The position numbers and the translations under genes were made by a program. 64,000 nucleotides of DNA, taken from Methylovulum miyakonense HT12 (lineage in GTDB: Bacteria; Pseudomonadota; Gammaproteobacteria; Methylococcales; Methylomonadaceae). The notes under the pieces are model-generated. The model ran no database searches. It was not told the origin of the DNA and saw nothing but the letters and a program-made list of their open reading frames with translations. The DNA lies in NCBI RefSeq assembly GCF_000384075.1, contig NZ_KB913025.1, forward strand, positions 2,378,690 to 2,442,689, given 5' to 3'. Positions 9,577 through 18,278 of the stretch are shown here, one piece after another. The first letter of the stretch is position 1. Each line of letters begins with the position of its first letter.

Positions 9577-11994
9577 TCAGGCCGATTTTTGTTGCAAGGT
9601 TTCGTCGTAGAGGGCTTGCTCCAGCTCGTGTATGGCCTGTGCGTAGTTCTCGGTGCTACCGAAAATGCCGCGCCGGATTTGGGTTTTGGTGCCGATTTGG
9701 TCGAAGGGCGGTAACTCCAGCACTTTGCTGTCTTCGATGTCCTGCACACCGTGATCGGCGAATTTATCGAGCAGGGCTTCCAATACCATTCGCGCCTGCT
9801 CGCCGTATTTGCCGAATATATCGCGCTTTTTGACTTGGTTGGCGCGTTCGCGGCGCGTCAGCGGTTTTTGGTTAAAGGCGACATGAGCGACCAGGTCGAA
9901 CATATCCAACTCAGCACCGTTAGCAACGGCTTGCTGCAAAACTTCCAGCGGTATGCCCTGATCTTTGAGTTCGTCTAGTATGGCTTGCTTGCGTTCGGAC
10001 TCCGACCAGCGCCGCAAGAAATCGGTGAGCGAACCGAATTGGGCTTGCAGCGATTTTTTGATGTCGTCTTTCAGTAAGACGCGGTAGTCTTCGGTGATAA
10101 GTTTTCCGTCTGCATCCAGGTATTGCGAACGCTCGACGGCGACACGCACATCGACATCGTCCAACACATATTTGGTGCGGCCTTCGCCGACGCCAGCAGT
10201 TCCCTCGCTACCTACGTCGTAAGTACCTTCATCCGGTGGAGGCGTGGGATTGCCTGTGGTTGTGGGTTGATCGTCAGGTGGAACCACAGGCTCATCCGGT
10301 TTGGGTTCGTAGATAATCACCGGCTCGCCGTCGAAATCAGGGTCTGCGAACAAACGCGTCGCGCCTTTGAAATCCATGATGGTGAAGTAGAGTTTTTGAT
10401 AATCCTCGCGCAAACGGGTGCCGCGACCGATGATCTGTTTGAATTCGGTCATCGAGTTGATGTTTTGATCCAGCACGATGAGCTTGCAGGTTTTGGCATC
10501 GACGCCTGTGGTCAGCAGCTTGGAGGTGGTGGCTATGACGGGGTAGGGCTCATCGTTGTCGATAAAATAGGAAAGCTGGGCTTTGCCTTCGTTATCGTCG
10601 CCCGTGATACGCATGACATAGCGGCGATTACTTGCGGCGGCGGGGATGAGCCGGACCAATTCCTGGCGCATACGCTCGGCATGATCCTGGTCGTCGCAAA
10701 ACACGATGGTCTTCGCCATCGGGTCGGTGTTTTTCAGGTATTCCCAGACCCTGCTTGCTACCAGTTTGGTGCGTTTTTCCAGGACAAGGTTGCGGTCAAA
10801 ATTCTTGGTGTTGTAGTGGCGTTGTTCGACAGCTTGCCCGTGCTTGTCGATTTTACCTATTTCAGGCGTGTAGCCTAGCGCGTCGGCATCGGTGACGATA
10901 CGGATAACTTTGTAGGGCGCGAGAAATCCATCTTCGATACCTTGTTTGAGGGAATAGGTATAAACCGGATCGCCAAAGTAGGTGATGTTGCTGACTTCTT
11001 TGGTTTCTTTTGGGGTTGCAGTTAAACCCAAGTGCGTGGCTGAGCTGAAATAATCGAGGACTTCGCGCCATGCCGAATCATCGGCGGCACTGCCACGGTG
11101 GCATTCATCAACGACCACCAGATCAAAAAAATCAGCGGGAAACTGGCGGTAAATCTGCTGCCATTCTTCCTTGCCCGTGACTGCCTGATAAAGCGCAAGA
11201 TAGACTTCGTAATTCTTTTTAACTTCCCGGTTGGTGATCTTGTGCATGACCTCGCCAAAAGGGGCAAAGTCTTGTTGCATGGTTTGGTCAACCAGGATAT
11301 TACGGTCGGCGAGAAACAGCGTGCGCTTTTTGGCTTTGGCTTTCCACAAACGCCAGATAATCTGGAAAGCGGTGTAGGTTTTACCAGTGCCGGTCGCCAT
11401 GACCAAAAGTACCCGTTGTTGGTTTTTGGCGATAGCCTCAATGGCACGGTTGATCGCGACCCGTTGGTAGTAGCGCGGCGCACGACCGCTTCCGTCGCTG
11501 TAGTAAGGTTGCTCGACTAGCTTAACGGCGTTAGGATCGGTGAGGTCTTTCCATTTCTGGTAAATTGCCCACAGTGTCGCCTGACTGGGGAATTCGCTGA
11601 GCGATAGTTCACGTTCTACAGGTTGCGATAAACCCGTGCGGTCATGCAGTAAAAACCCGTCGCCGTTACTGCTGATGGCAAAAGGCGCATCCAGCAGTTC
11701 GGCATAAGCCAAGGCTTGCTGCATGCCATGTCCCACCGAAAATTTGTTCTGTTTGGCTTCGACGATAGCGATGGGAATACTGGAGCAGGCGTAAAGGACA
11801 TAATCGGCGCGCTTGGGGCCGCCTTTGACATCCGGGTTTTTGATACGGGCAGCCAGATTGCCGCGCACCATGACGCGACCATCCGTGAGCCTTACTTCTT
11901 CACGAAAATCCTGTTGCTGCCAACCGGCCTGTTGGATAGCCGGGGTGATGAATTTTGTGCAAATGTCGCGTTCACTGAGGATTCGTTTGTCCAC
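9577..11994 (-). CDS. hsdR: Type I restriction endonuclease subunit HsdR (EcoEI-like)
   Basis: Motor and nuclease subunit that translocates and cuts unmethylated DNA. The 805-aa protein starts with a PD-(D/E)XK nuclease (Asp63 in RADYVLY, EAK 79-81). The SF2 helicase follows, with Walker A ATGTGKT (200-206), DECH (296-299), TATPKET, and late motif QIIGRGTRLREDY. The C-terminal domain (LLKDDIKKSLQAQFGSLTDFLRRW onward) fits the EcoEI_R_C family. The start is GTG 11994, preceded by AGGGAAT. It is the first gene of the defence operon. Confidence 0.95.
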   Translation of the reverse strand: MDKRILSERDICTKFITPAIQQAGWQQQDFREEVRLTDGRVMVRGNLAARIKNPDVKGGPKRADYVLYACSSIPIAIVEAKQNKFSVGHGMQQALAYAELLDAPFAISSNGDGFLLHDRTGLSQPVERELSLSEFPSQATLWAIYQKWKDLTDPNAVKLVEQPYYSDGSGRAPRYYQRVAINRAIEAIAKNQQRVLLVMATGTGKTYTAFQIIWRLWKAKAKKRTLFLADRNILVDQTMQQDFAPFGEVMHKITNREVKKNYEVYLALYQAVTGKEEWQQIYRQFPADFFDLVVVDECHRGSAADDSAWREVLDYFSSATHLGLTATPKETKEVSNITYFGDPVYTYSLKQGIEDGFLAPYKVIRIVTDADALGYTPEIGKIDKHGQAVEQRHYNTKNFDRNLVLEKRTKLVASRVWEYLKNTDPMAKTIVFCDDQDHAERMRQELVRLIPAAASNRRYVMRITGDDNEGKAQLSYFIDNDEPYPVIATTSKLLTTGVDAKTCKLIVLDQNINSMTEFKQIIGRGTRLREDYQKLYFTIMDFKGATRLFADPDFDGEPVIIYEPKPDEPVVPPDDQPTTTGNPTPPPDEGTYDVGSEGTAGVGEGRTKYVLDDVDVRVAVERSQYLDADGKLITEDYRVLLKDDIKKSLQAQFGSLTDFLRRWSESERKQAILDELKDQGIPLEVLQQAVANGAELDMFDLVAHVAFNQKPLTRRERANQVKKRDIFGKYGEQARMVLEALLDKFADHGVQDIEDSKVLELPPFDQIGTKTQIRRGIFGSTENYAQAIHELEQALYDETLQQKSA

Positions 11995-12067
11995 ACAATT
12001 CCCTAACCTAATAAATATCGAAAGGTAATCATTGCTTCTCTGTTAGGCCAATGTCCTTGATGACTTT

Positions 12068-12331
12068 TTAGAATTTGCATTGCAGGTCTACCCACTTTTC
12101 TACAGTATCCATGTCCTCTAAAACACCTTCATCAGCCATGATAAAGCCTTGGTTAAAATGTTCTGTTAGTCGCGTTTTAAAACTATCAAAGTCCAGACCT
12201 GCCATATGCGCAGCACTGGCAAAGCTTATTTTTCTGGCGTGATACAGACTTGCTGCTAGAAAAAATTCCGCCGCATGGCTACCCAGTGCCTGTAGTATGT
12301 CATCAAATTCAGGCGGGAATTGTATGTACAT
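12068..12331 (-). CDS. UPF0175 family small protein (orphan antitoxin-like)
   Basis: An 87-aa protein with the UPF0175 pattern: a helical AASLYHARKISFASAAHMAGL segment that resembles a helix-turn-helix, followed by DFDSFKTRLTEHF. Members act as antitoxins for PIN or other small toxins, but no toxin-like neighbour is present on either side, so it is either an orphan or a stand-alone regulator. It lies 73 bp beyond the hsdR start on the same strand and could be co-transcribed with the restriction operon. The function is inferred only. Confidence 0.7.
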   Translation of the reverse strand: MYIQFPPEFDDILQALGSHAAEFFLAASLYHARKISFASAAHMAGLDFDSFKTRLTEHFNQGFIMADEGVLEDMDTVEKWVDLQCKF

Positions 12332-12651
12332 CTTTTCCTTATGTTTGGCCGATCAATTATGGACTCGGTAACTGGCGTTTAGATAAACCTGTGGGGAAAA
12401 GCCGCTTTGGAAATGGCTCATCCTGAAGCTTGCTTGTCCATTATTGTAGGAAGCAAGGCATTCGTCCAAATCTTTTTATAACTTGGATAATTCTTGATGA
12501 TGGTATGACGCCTGAAAATTTAGCAAAACGCTTGCAAAATTGTGTTACCGAAAGGTGGCGGATAATCCTGGATTAGCGTTTTCATCTTGTTAATAGGGTT
12601 AGCCGCTAAAATTATTGGTATTTTAGTATGGTGGACAACCCCTTCATCCTA
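12332..12651. other. Gene-free stretch at the defence/ICE boundary
   Basis: About 320 bases between the UPF0175 gene and the next minus-strand gene. No open frame with a plausible start or protein-like composition and no strong hairpin was recognised. It may hold the right boundary of the defence block; no repeats were found to prove this. Confidence 0.5.
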
Positions 12652-13308
12652 TCAGTTTTCAATCTCCGCTTCATCAGGCTCGCTCCCGTTGTCATTTTCC
12701 GATGGATCTTCTGGCTCAGCCATCAACCCCGATTCCTCCCTAGCCATTCGCACTTCCTCCCCACGTCCCTGCGCATAAGCCGCCTGATGTGCCCGTTGCT
12801 CTATCGTCACAATACGCCGTGCCAGCCGATGTAACCGCTGTTGCCACTGGTATCTTGCGGTTGAACATTGCTTGCTGGTTAAAATCTGGCACAGCCAAAG
12901 GGTGTCCATGGCAATCATCAACAGATCCAGTAATTTGATCAGTTCGACAAACTGGGCAATTTGCGGTGAGGTGATTTTGGCTTTGAAATCCGTTGGGTTG
13001 GTATATTTCGGCGATTCGGCAATGCCGTTATCGGCGCATAGTTTATCGAGCCGGGCTTTTTCCTGTTGAAGCTGTAAGGCACAGTCGCCGATCATTTTAC
13101 TGACCACCGCTTCGATGTCGTCAATCGCCTGCTCTTGTCCGACGATCCGCAAGATGACATCAATCGCATAGAGCGAGCGGATCAGACGGCCATAGCTGCG
13201 GCGGATCACCCGGATCGCCTGTTCGCTGTGGATCTTGATGCTGCGTTCAAAAACCGGGCGGCTGATCGCCGGGCGGATGGTTTTTTCGGGTGCTGTATTG
13301 TCTGCCAT
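12652..13308 (-). CDS. Helical ICE protein, possibly AcaB/DUF1845-like
   Basis: A 218-aa mostly helical protein: a basic N-terminal segment with RVIRRSYGRLIRSLYAIDVIL, a middle coiled region, and an acidic tail (SENDNGSEPDEAEIEN). ATG 13308 is preferred over 13356 because AAGGAA sits 7 bases before it. General shape and location beside recombination genes recall the DUF1845/AcaB regulators of IncC/SXT-type elements, but no diagnostic motif could be confirmed and this naming is tentative. It is transcribed away from the bet gene; the 436-bp region between the two starts holds the bet leader. Confidence 0.6.
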   Translation of the reverse strand: MADNTAPEKTIRPAISRPVFERSIKIHSEQAIRVIRRSYGRLIRSLYAIDVILRIVGQEQAIDDIEAVVSKMIGDCALQLQQEKARLDKLCADNGIAESPKYTNPTDFKAKITSPQIAQFVELIKLLDLLMIAMDTLWLCQILTSKQCSTARYQWQQRLHRLARRIVTIEQRAHQAAYAQGRGEEVRMAREESGLMAEPEDPSENDNGSEPDEAEIEN

Positions 13309-13514
13309 GCGTGTTCCTTGGGAGGTTGGTGGTTCACACCCGATGGTAAGTGGCATTTTTCTTATCCGAGTTGCAAAAGATGGGTGATGGGGCGGTTTTT
13401 TGTAGCGGTTGATCGCGTGTTTTCCGCTTCAATGTCCAGCGATTGCGCTGAAATCTAAATTTTTAATCAGCAACCTTTTTCAGTGATCTGTTTAACTTAT
13501 CTCTGAGCTCCCAA

Positions 13515-13617
13515 CACTTCATGCCGCCTTTCGGGACGGCTTGATCCGGCGTTGGTCGGCGTTCCGCTTGCAGGCGGCGTGGATGGTTTCCATCGACGTG
13601 TCGGGTGCGTTAAGCCC
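13515..13617 (+). ncRNA. Repeated structured leader motif, copy 1 (upstream of bet)
   Basis: A stretch of about 103 bases nearly colinear with 24195-24297. Shared blocks include TTCATGC, CTTTCGGG, GATCCGG, CGGCGTTCCG, AGGCGGCGTG and TCGGGTGCGT..AAGCCCG. It can fold into consecutive hairpins: GCCGCC/GACGGC; CCGC/GCGG; GATGG TTT CCATC; CGGG/CCCG. Where the copies differ, base pairing is kept. It lies about 130 bases before bet, so it is probably a transcribed leader or cis-regulatory RNA; the class is unknown. Confidence 0.6.
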
Positions 13618-13687
13618 GATGATCTGAAGGCATACCAAGCCTTGATTAACCCGCCGCGCAGCCAGTGCTGTTGCGGTTTTACCCACT

Positions 13688-13719
13688 GGGGACGCTCCCC
13701 ATTGGGGCATGGCGTCCTC
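13688..13719 (+). promoter_or_regulatory. Leader hairpin just upstream of bet
   Basis: GGGGACGC (13688-13695) pairs with GCGTCCTC (13712-13719, one G-U), enclosing CCCC ATT GGGG. The ribosome-binding site AAGGAG follows at about 13732. The same CCC-nTT-GGG core recurs before the genes at 26277 and 26948. Confidence 0.55.
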
Positions 13720-13744
13720 TGATTTATTGATAAGGAGAAACGCC

Positions 13745-14797
13745 ATGAGCCATACAGCCAAAAACAACTCCCCAAACACCCGTAACCTGCCGATGCCGGT
13801 TGACGCCCATCAGGTTTACGGCTTGTCGGAGCAATCCTGGAAAGTCCTGACCGACGTCACGTTCCCCACCGCCAAAACCCCGGAAGCCATCCTGATGGCG
13901 CTGGATTACTGCAAAGCCCGCAAACTGGATATTTTCAAAAAGCCCGTGCATGTGGTGCCGATGTGGAATGCCAGCTTGGGGCGCAGTGTCGAAACGGTCT
14001 GGCCATCCATTATGGAAATCCAGACCACCGCATCCCGGACGGGACTGTGGGCGGGCATGGACCGGCCAGTCTGGGGGCCTGATATTACCCGAACGTTCAC
14101 CGGCAAATTCAAGGACGACAATGACATCTGGCAGGAAAGCACCGTCACGGTGACCTTTCCTGAATGGGTGGCGGTGACGGTCTACCGTCTGGTCGGTGGC
14201 TGCCGTTGTGCCTTCACTGAAGAAGTGTACTGGCTGGAAGCCTACAGCACGATGGGCGGCAAATACTCCCAGCTGCCGACTGCCATGTGGATCAAACGCC
14301 CCAAAGGCCAATTGGGCAAATGCGGCAAAGCGGCATCGCTACGGGCGGCCTTTCCGGAAGAATGCGGATATGCCGCCGAGGAGATGGACGGTAAAAGCTT
14401 GGACGATATGACCGAAGCCACCGTGATCAATGGCAGTACCAGCCGCATCGATGATGCCCCAGGTGCTGGTAATAATGCCGCCAGCCTTGCGGAAGCACCA
14501 GTCGTGATTGACTTGACCATGATCAGCGTAAAAGTCCAGAAAGCCGTCAAGGAACTGGTCAGGCGCACGGTCGAAGCCCAAGCCTGGAAAGCCGCTTACG
14601 ACTATGCCAACCACAAATTTAGCGGGCTGGATTTGACCTATGCCATCACTGAATTGGACAAAGCTTCGGAAGCGGCCAAAGCCTCGTTGGCCAATACCCT
14701 GGGCAACCAGACCATCGACTACGCGTCAATGCCGCCAGTGGCCACACCCGCGTCGGAAGCCTTGCATAAAGCCCGTGAGATGTTGGTTACTCCGTAG
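13745..14797 (+). CDS. bet: Bet/RecT-type single-strand annealing recombinase
   Basis: A 350-aa RecT/Bet-family protein, which anneals complementary single strands during recombination with a 5'-3' exonuclease. Family segments are visible: PEAILMALDYCKARKLDIFKKPVHVVPMW, followed by WPSIMEIQTTASRTG, YWLEAYSTMGG and KCGKAASLRAAFPEE. The start at ATG 13745, not the earlier in-frame 13709, is supported by AAGGAG 8 bases upstream. Bet followed by a YqaJ-type exonuclease is the SXT/R391 ICE arrangement. The C-terminal third (after GSTSRIDDAPGAG) is a less conserved linker and helical tail. Confidence 0.92.
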   Translation: MSHTAKNNSPNTRNLPMPVDAHQVYGLSEQSWKVLTDVTFPTAKTPEAILMALDYCKARKLDIFKKPVHVVPMWNASLGRSVETVWPSIMEIQTTASRTGLWAGMDRPVWGPDITRTFTGKFKDDNDIWQESTVTVTFPEWVAVTVYRLVGGCRCAFTEEVYWLEAYSTMGGKYSQLPTAMWIKRPKGQLGKCGKAASLRAAFPEECGYAAEEMDGKSLDDMTEATVINGSTSRIDDAPGAGNNAASLAEAPVVIDLTMISVKVQKAVKELVRRTVEAQAWKAAYDYANHKFSGLDLTYAITELDKASEAAKASLANTLGNQTIDYASMPPVATPASEALHKAREMLVTP

Positions 14798-14852
14798 TTA
14801 ATCCATTACCCATTCCGTTCTTACGGCTGGCAGCCGCCATTCACCATTATCA

Positions 14853-14901
14853 ACCCCACCAGGGCGTCATGAAGCGCCCTAGGGGTCATTCTTGACGCCC
14901 T
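14853..14901 (+). promoter_or_regulatory. Mutually exclusive hairpins between bet and the next gene (attenuator-like)
   Basis: AGGGCG (14861-14866) can pair with CGCCCT at 14875-14880, extended by ACCCC/GGGGT (14853-14857 with 14882-14886). Alternatively AGGGCGTCA (14861-14869) pairs with TGACGCCCT (14893-14901), followed by TT. The second form resembles an intrinsic terminator with a weak tail. The next ribosome site AAAAGGAG begins a few bases later. Confidence 0.5.
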
Positions 14902-14919
14902 TTAATAAAAGGAGAGGTC

Positions 14920-15252
14920 ATGAATGCCATTGATCAATCATTGAACCGGATACCCTGCCATACCGATTGGCACCGCTACGATTCACCCACCGTGATTCGC
15001 CGGCATGGCCGCAGTTTTCTGGAACGTTCCTGGAAACCGGCCTGGGCAACCAAAAACCCGGTCAACTTATCCCTAACCGAACTTCACACCTTGGTTGACA
15101 GTTATGGCGGCCACTGTGTGGCAACCGTCGACTATCAACTGCTACTGTTTGATGACCATCATCGTGCCAGACGTTGTGACAGCCAATTGATCAAGCTGGG
15201 ACTGTCGACACAGCGTTGGGGCTGCCACATCCAACTGTTTGGGGTGGCGTGA
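14920..15252 (+). CDS. Small ICE protein between bet and exo
   Basis: A 110-aa protein of unknown function with a good ribosome site (AAAAGGAG before ATG 14920). Its stop overlaps the exo ATG (TGATG at 15250-15254), so it is translated with exo. The composition is rich in His/Trp/Arg (WHRYDSPTVIRRHGRSF, QRWGCHIQLFG). No motif was recognised; it is not an Ssb. The tight coupling suggests a recombination accessory role, which is inference. Confidence 0.7.
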   Translation: MNAIDQSLNRIPCHTDWHRYDSPTVIRRHGRSFLERSWKPAWATKNPVNLSLTELHTLVDSYGGHCVATVDYQLLLFDDHHRARRCDSQLIKLGLSTQRWGCHIQLFGVA

Positions 15253-16157
15253 TGAAAGTCGTCAACGTTTCGCAGCGGTCACCGGAATGGCGGCACTGGC
15301 GGGAACAAGGGGTCAGCGCTAGTGAGGCGGCGGTCATTATGAACCGCTCCCCGCATAAGACCCCGTGGCGGTTATGGGCCGAGAAAACCGGATGGGTGCT
15401 GGAGCAAACCCTGGACAACAACCCCTTGGTGCGCATTGGTATTGAGGAGGAAGCCAAAGCCTTGCAATGCTTTGAAGACAAACACGAGGTTCTGTTGCTG
15501 CCGCTCTGTGGCGAGTCTGAGCGTTATCCCTTGATGCGGGCTTCGTTTGACGGTTTGTCGGACAGCAACGAACCCGTGGAGGTGAAATGCCCGCATGAAA
15601 CCACCTTCCTGGAGGTGCTGTTACACCGCGAGCAATCGCCTGTGTACCAACTGCACTGGTGCCAAGTGCAACAGCAACTGTTGGTCGCTGACGCCGGGCG
15701 GGGCTTTTTGTATTTTTATCACCAAGGCCAAGACCTGGAGTTTGTGGTTGAGCGGGATGAAGCCTTTCTCATGCAACTGATCGATACCGCCATGGATTTC
15801 TGGTCGGCCATCAAAACCGGCAAAGAGCCGCCCAAAGACCCCGGACGCGATTTGTATCTGCCCGAGGGTGCTGCCGAACAGCAATGGCAAGCCTTGGCGG
15901 CAAGCTATCGCCAAAATGCGGCGAAGATGGACAGCATAAAAACCGAGCTTAAAGCCCTGGAAGTACAGCAAGCCAGCATCGAACACACCTTGGTGGGTTT
16001 GATGGGCGATTACCTGGCCGCCGAACATTCCGGTGTGCGGGTCAGCCGTTTCCTGGTGCAAGGCAGTGTCGTCGTTATTCTAGCCAAACAGGAACGATCA
16101 TTTAATTTGCTACTATATAAAGCCTTCGTCCTTAAAAATAACAAAATCATCCTATGA
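15252..16157 (+). CDS. exo: YqaJ/lambda-Exo-type exonuclease with replaced C-terminus
   Basis: 5'-3' double-strand DNA exonuclease partner of Bet. Visible features are QRSPEWRHWREQGVSASEA, RASFDGL, PVEVKCPHE (the catalytic D...ExK set) and QVQQQLLVADA. From ATG 15252 it is 301 aa. After FLVQGSV (near base 16070) the family sequence stops and is replaced by about 29 unrelated, AT-rich-encoded residues ending NNKIIL, because a cargo segment has been joined here. The frame overlaps the next start by 4 bp. The nuclease core is intact, so activity may survive; the lost tail is normally short. The call of a junction is from comparison with remembered SXT-type Exo ends. Confidence 0.85.
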   Translation: MKVVNVSQRSPEWRHWREQGVSASEAAVIMNRSPHKTPWRLWAEKTGWVLEQTLDNNPLVRIGIEEEAKALQCFEDKHEVLLLPLCGESERYPLMRASFDGLSDSNEPVEVKCPHETTFLEVLLHREQSPVYQLHWCQVQQQLLVADAGRGFLYFYHQGQDLEFVVERDEAFLMQLIDTAMDFWSAIKTGKEPPKDPGRDLYLPEGAAEQQWQALAASYRQNAAKMDSIKTELKALEVQQASIEHTLVGLMGDYLAAEHSGVRVSRFLVQGSVVVILAKQERSFNLLLYKAFVLKNNKIIL

Positions 16158-18278
16158 ATAACTCAGGCGCAAAAGCTGCATTAAAAGGCTACCGGTTCCA
16201 AACGTTATACACTTTAGTTGAAATCCTTGAATCCAATGACAGTGATAACGTATTTCAACCTGAAGGAGAAGAAGACTTAGCAATTCAAAGAAGTGGCGAA
16301 TTAACTCGTGTAATTCAAGTAAAAGCCAGAAATGAAAAGTTGACGTTATCCAGTTTTAGCCCCGAAAAGAAAGATTCATTTTTCCACAGGGTATCCGATT
16401 TACTAAGCACACATCCTGGTTTATCCATTGAAGTTGTCAGCTTTGGGGAAATCGGCACTGAAATAGAAAAAGCGTGGTCAGGAGATGAGAAGAACCGTTA
16501 TTCAATCACTGAAAAACTTAAAAAGCATGGTATTGATAAAGAAAGAATTGAAAGTTTATTTGAGAAAATACAATGGCTTGTTGTATCGGAACAGGATTTG
16601 CAAAGCAGGCTGCAAAACCATTTAACTAAAACAATGACCGCTGGCGACCCTAGCAGTGCTTTTTCTTTATTATTGGCTTGGCTTTATTATGCGGCTGAAC
16701 ATCAAGAAAAAATCACCAAACAGGATTTAATCAATAAGATTTATGCCGTTGGTAAATATCTATCAGAAAGAGCCGCGCACCATCAGGAATGGTTCAAATC
16801 AATAAAGCCTTTAATTGAAGAAGATCAAACCTATCAACAAGAGCATCTTGCAAGCGAATTTTATAAGGGTGTTTCCTCCCGTTTTAGCCACATTCAAGCG
16901 GGCTTGGATATATCCCGTTCAGAACAAATCGGCAAGATTGAGCAGGCATTCCTAAACGGGAACCGAACGGTCATTGTGCATGGTGCTTCGGGGCAAGGTA
17001 AAACAACGCTGGTCTATCGTTACTTGCATGATTTTGTTCCCGAAGAGTGGCGTTTTCAAATCAGTTTTATCGACAGCCGAAGCCATGCCGAAAGTATTGC
17101 TTCGGCGATAGCTGATCATTTGTCAGTTTTTAAAGCCGACTTGTACCTTTATATCGATGTGTCGCCGCGAGATTTGGATTGGACAGCCCTGGTCAAAACG
17201 TTATTGGATAAACCGAACATCAAAATTCTTGTCACGATCCGGGAGGAAGACCTGGCTCGGCAAAATATGCCAAATGTTGAGTTGGGCTTTCCTTTGGGTG
17301 TGCCGTTGCATTTCAATCAATCAGAAGCAGAAAAAATCTACCAAAACCTGCTGGATAAAAAAGTGGCTAATTCATACCCATCTTTTAGTGATGCTTGGCA
17401 TCGGTTTGGCGGCAATGGGGCGTTACTCGAATACGTTTACTTTCTTACCCAAACTGAGTCGCTCAAAGACCGATTGGGATTTCAGGTCAATCGCCTACGA
17501 GAAGAAACAAGACAATCAACATTAGAAGCCGCCACTTTAAAAGCGTTGTTTTACTGCGCGGTAGCAACCGCGTATGAATCTCGTATACAACTGCTTGAAT
17601 TGGTTAAGATTATCAATTTATCCGATCCAACAGGTACGTTCGGGTTGTTTGAAGAGGAATATTTAATTCGCTGCTCGGACGACAAAAGATACATTGAGCC
17701 ATTGCACCCCTTACGCTCAAAATTGCTGGTCGAGGTTATGAGCGATCCCGCGTTCAACCCGTGGATAAACGCTGCAACAGCGGTGCTTCCCTGCATAATG
17801 GAAGCAGATTTGGAAAGTTTTTTGTTGTACGCCTTTGTTGAGCATCCACGGGAATATCCCGCCATTTACCAAAAGCTTGCAGGGCTAACACTTCATAGCT
17901 GGCAAGGTTATGCAGGCGTATGTAAGGCTTTAATCTGGTATGGCATTTACGCTTATGTCGAAACCAATAAAGATGTAATCGAGCAAGCCCGTTTGATGGC
18001 AGGCAATAGCGGCTGGAAATTTCTGCTAAGACCTGATCTCACGAATGTGTTGGATGAAGACCCTACCGAATCCATCTTAGAAATGTTGGGTAAAAATAAT
18101 CCAGAAAAACTGGCTGAGACCAAGCGTCTTAGAAATCAAGTATCGTCACCAGACATTATTTATCAAGGTTTGAAAACGTGGCTAAATAACAAGTCATTTG
18201 ACCTAGCTAAGCCAGAAAATGAAACCGATTGGCTTGGTTTGAGTGAAATCCTATTTTGGCTTGGGTGGTTAAAAATTA

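Noticed and set aside
13497-13779. Minus-strand frames over the bet leader
   Set aside because: Coincide with the structured leader copy 1; low protein character and no ribosome site.
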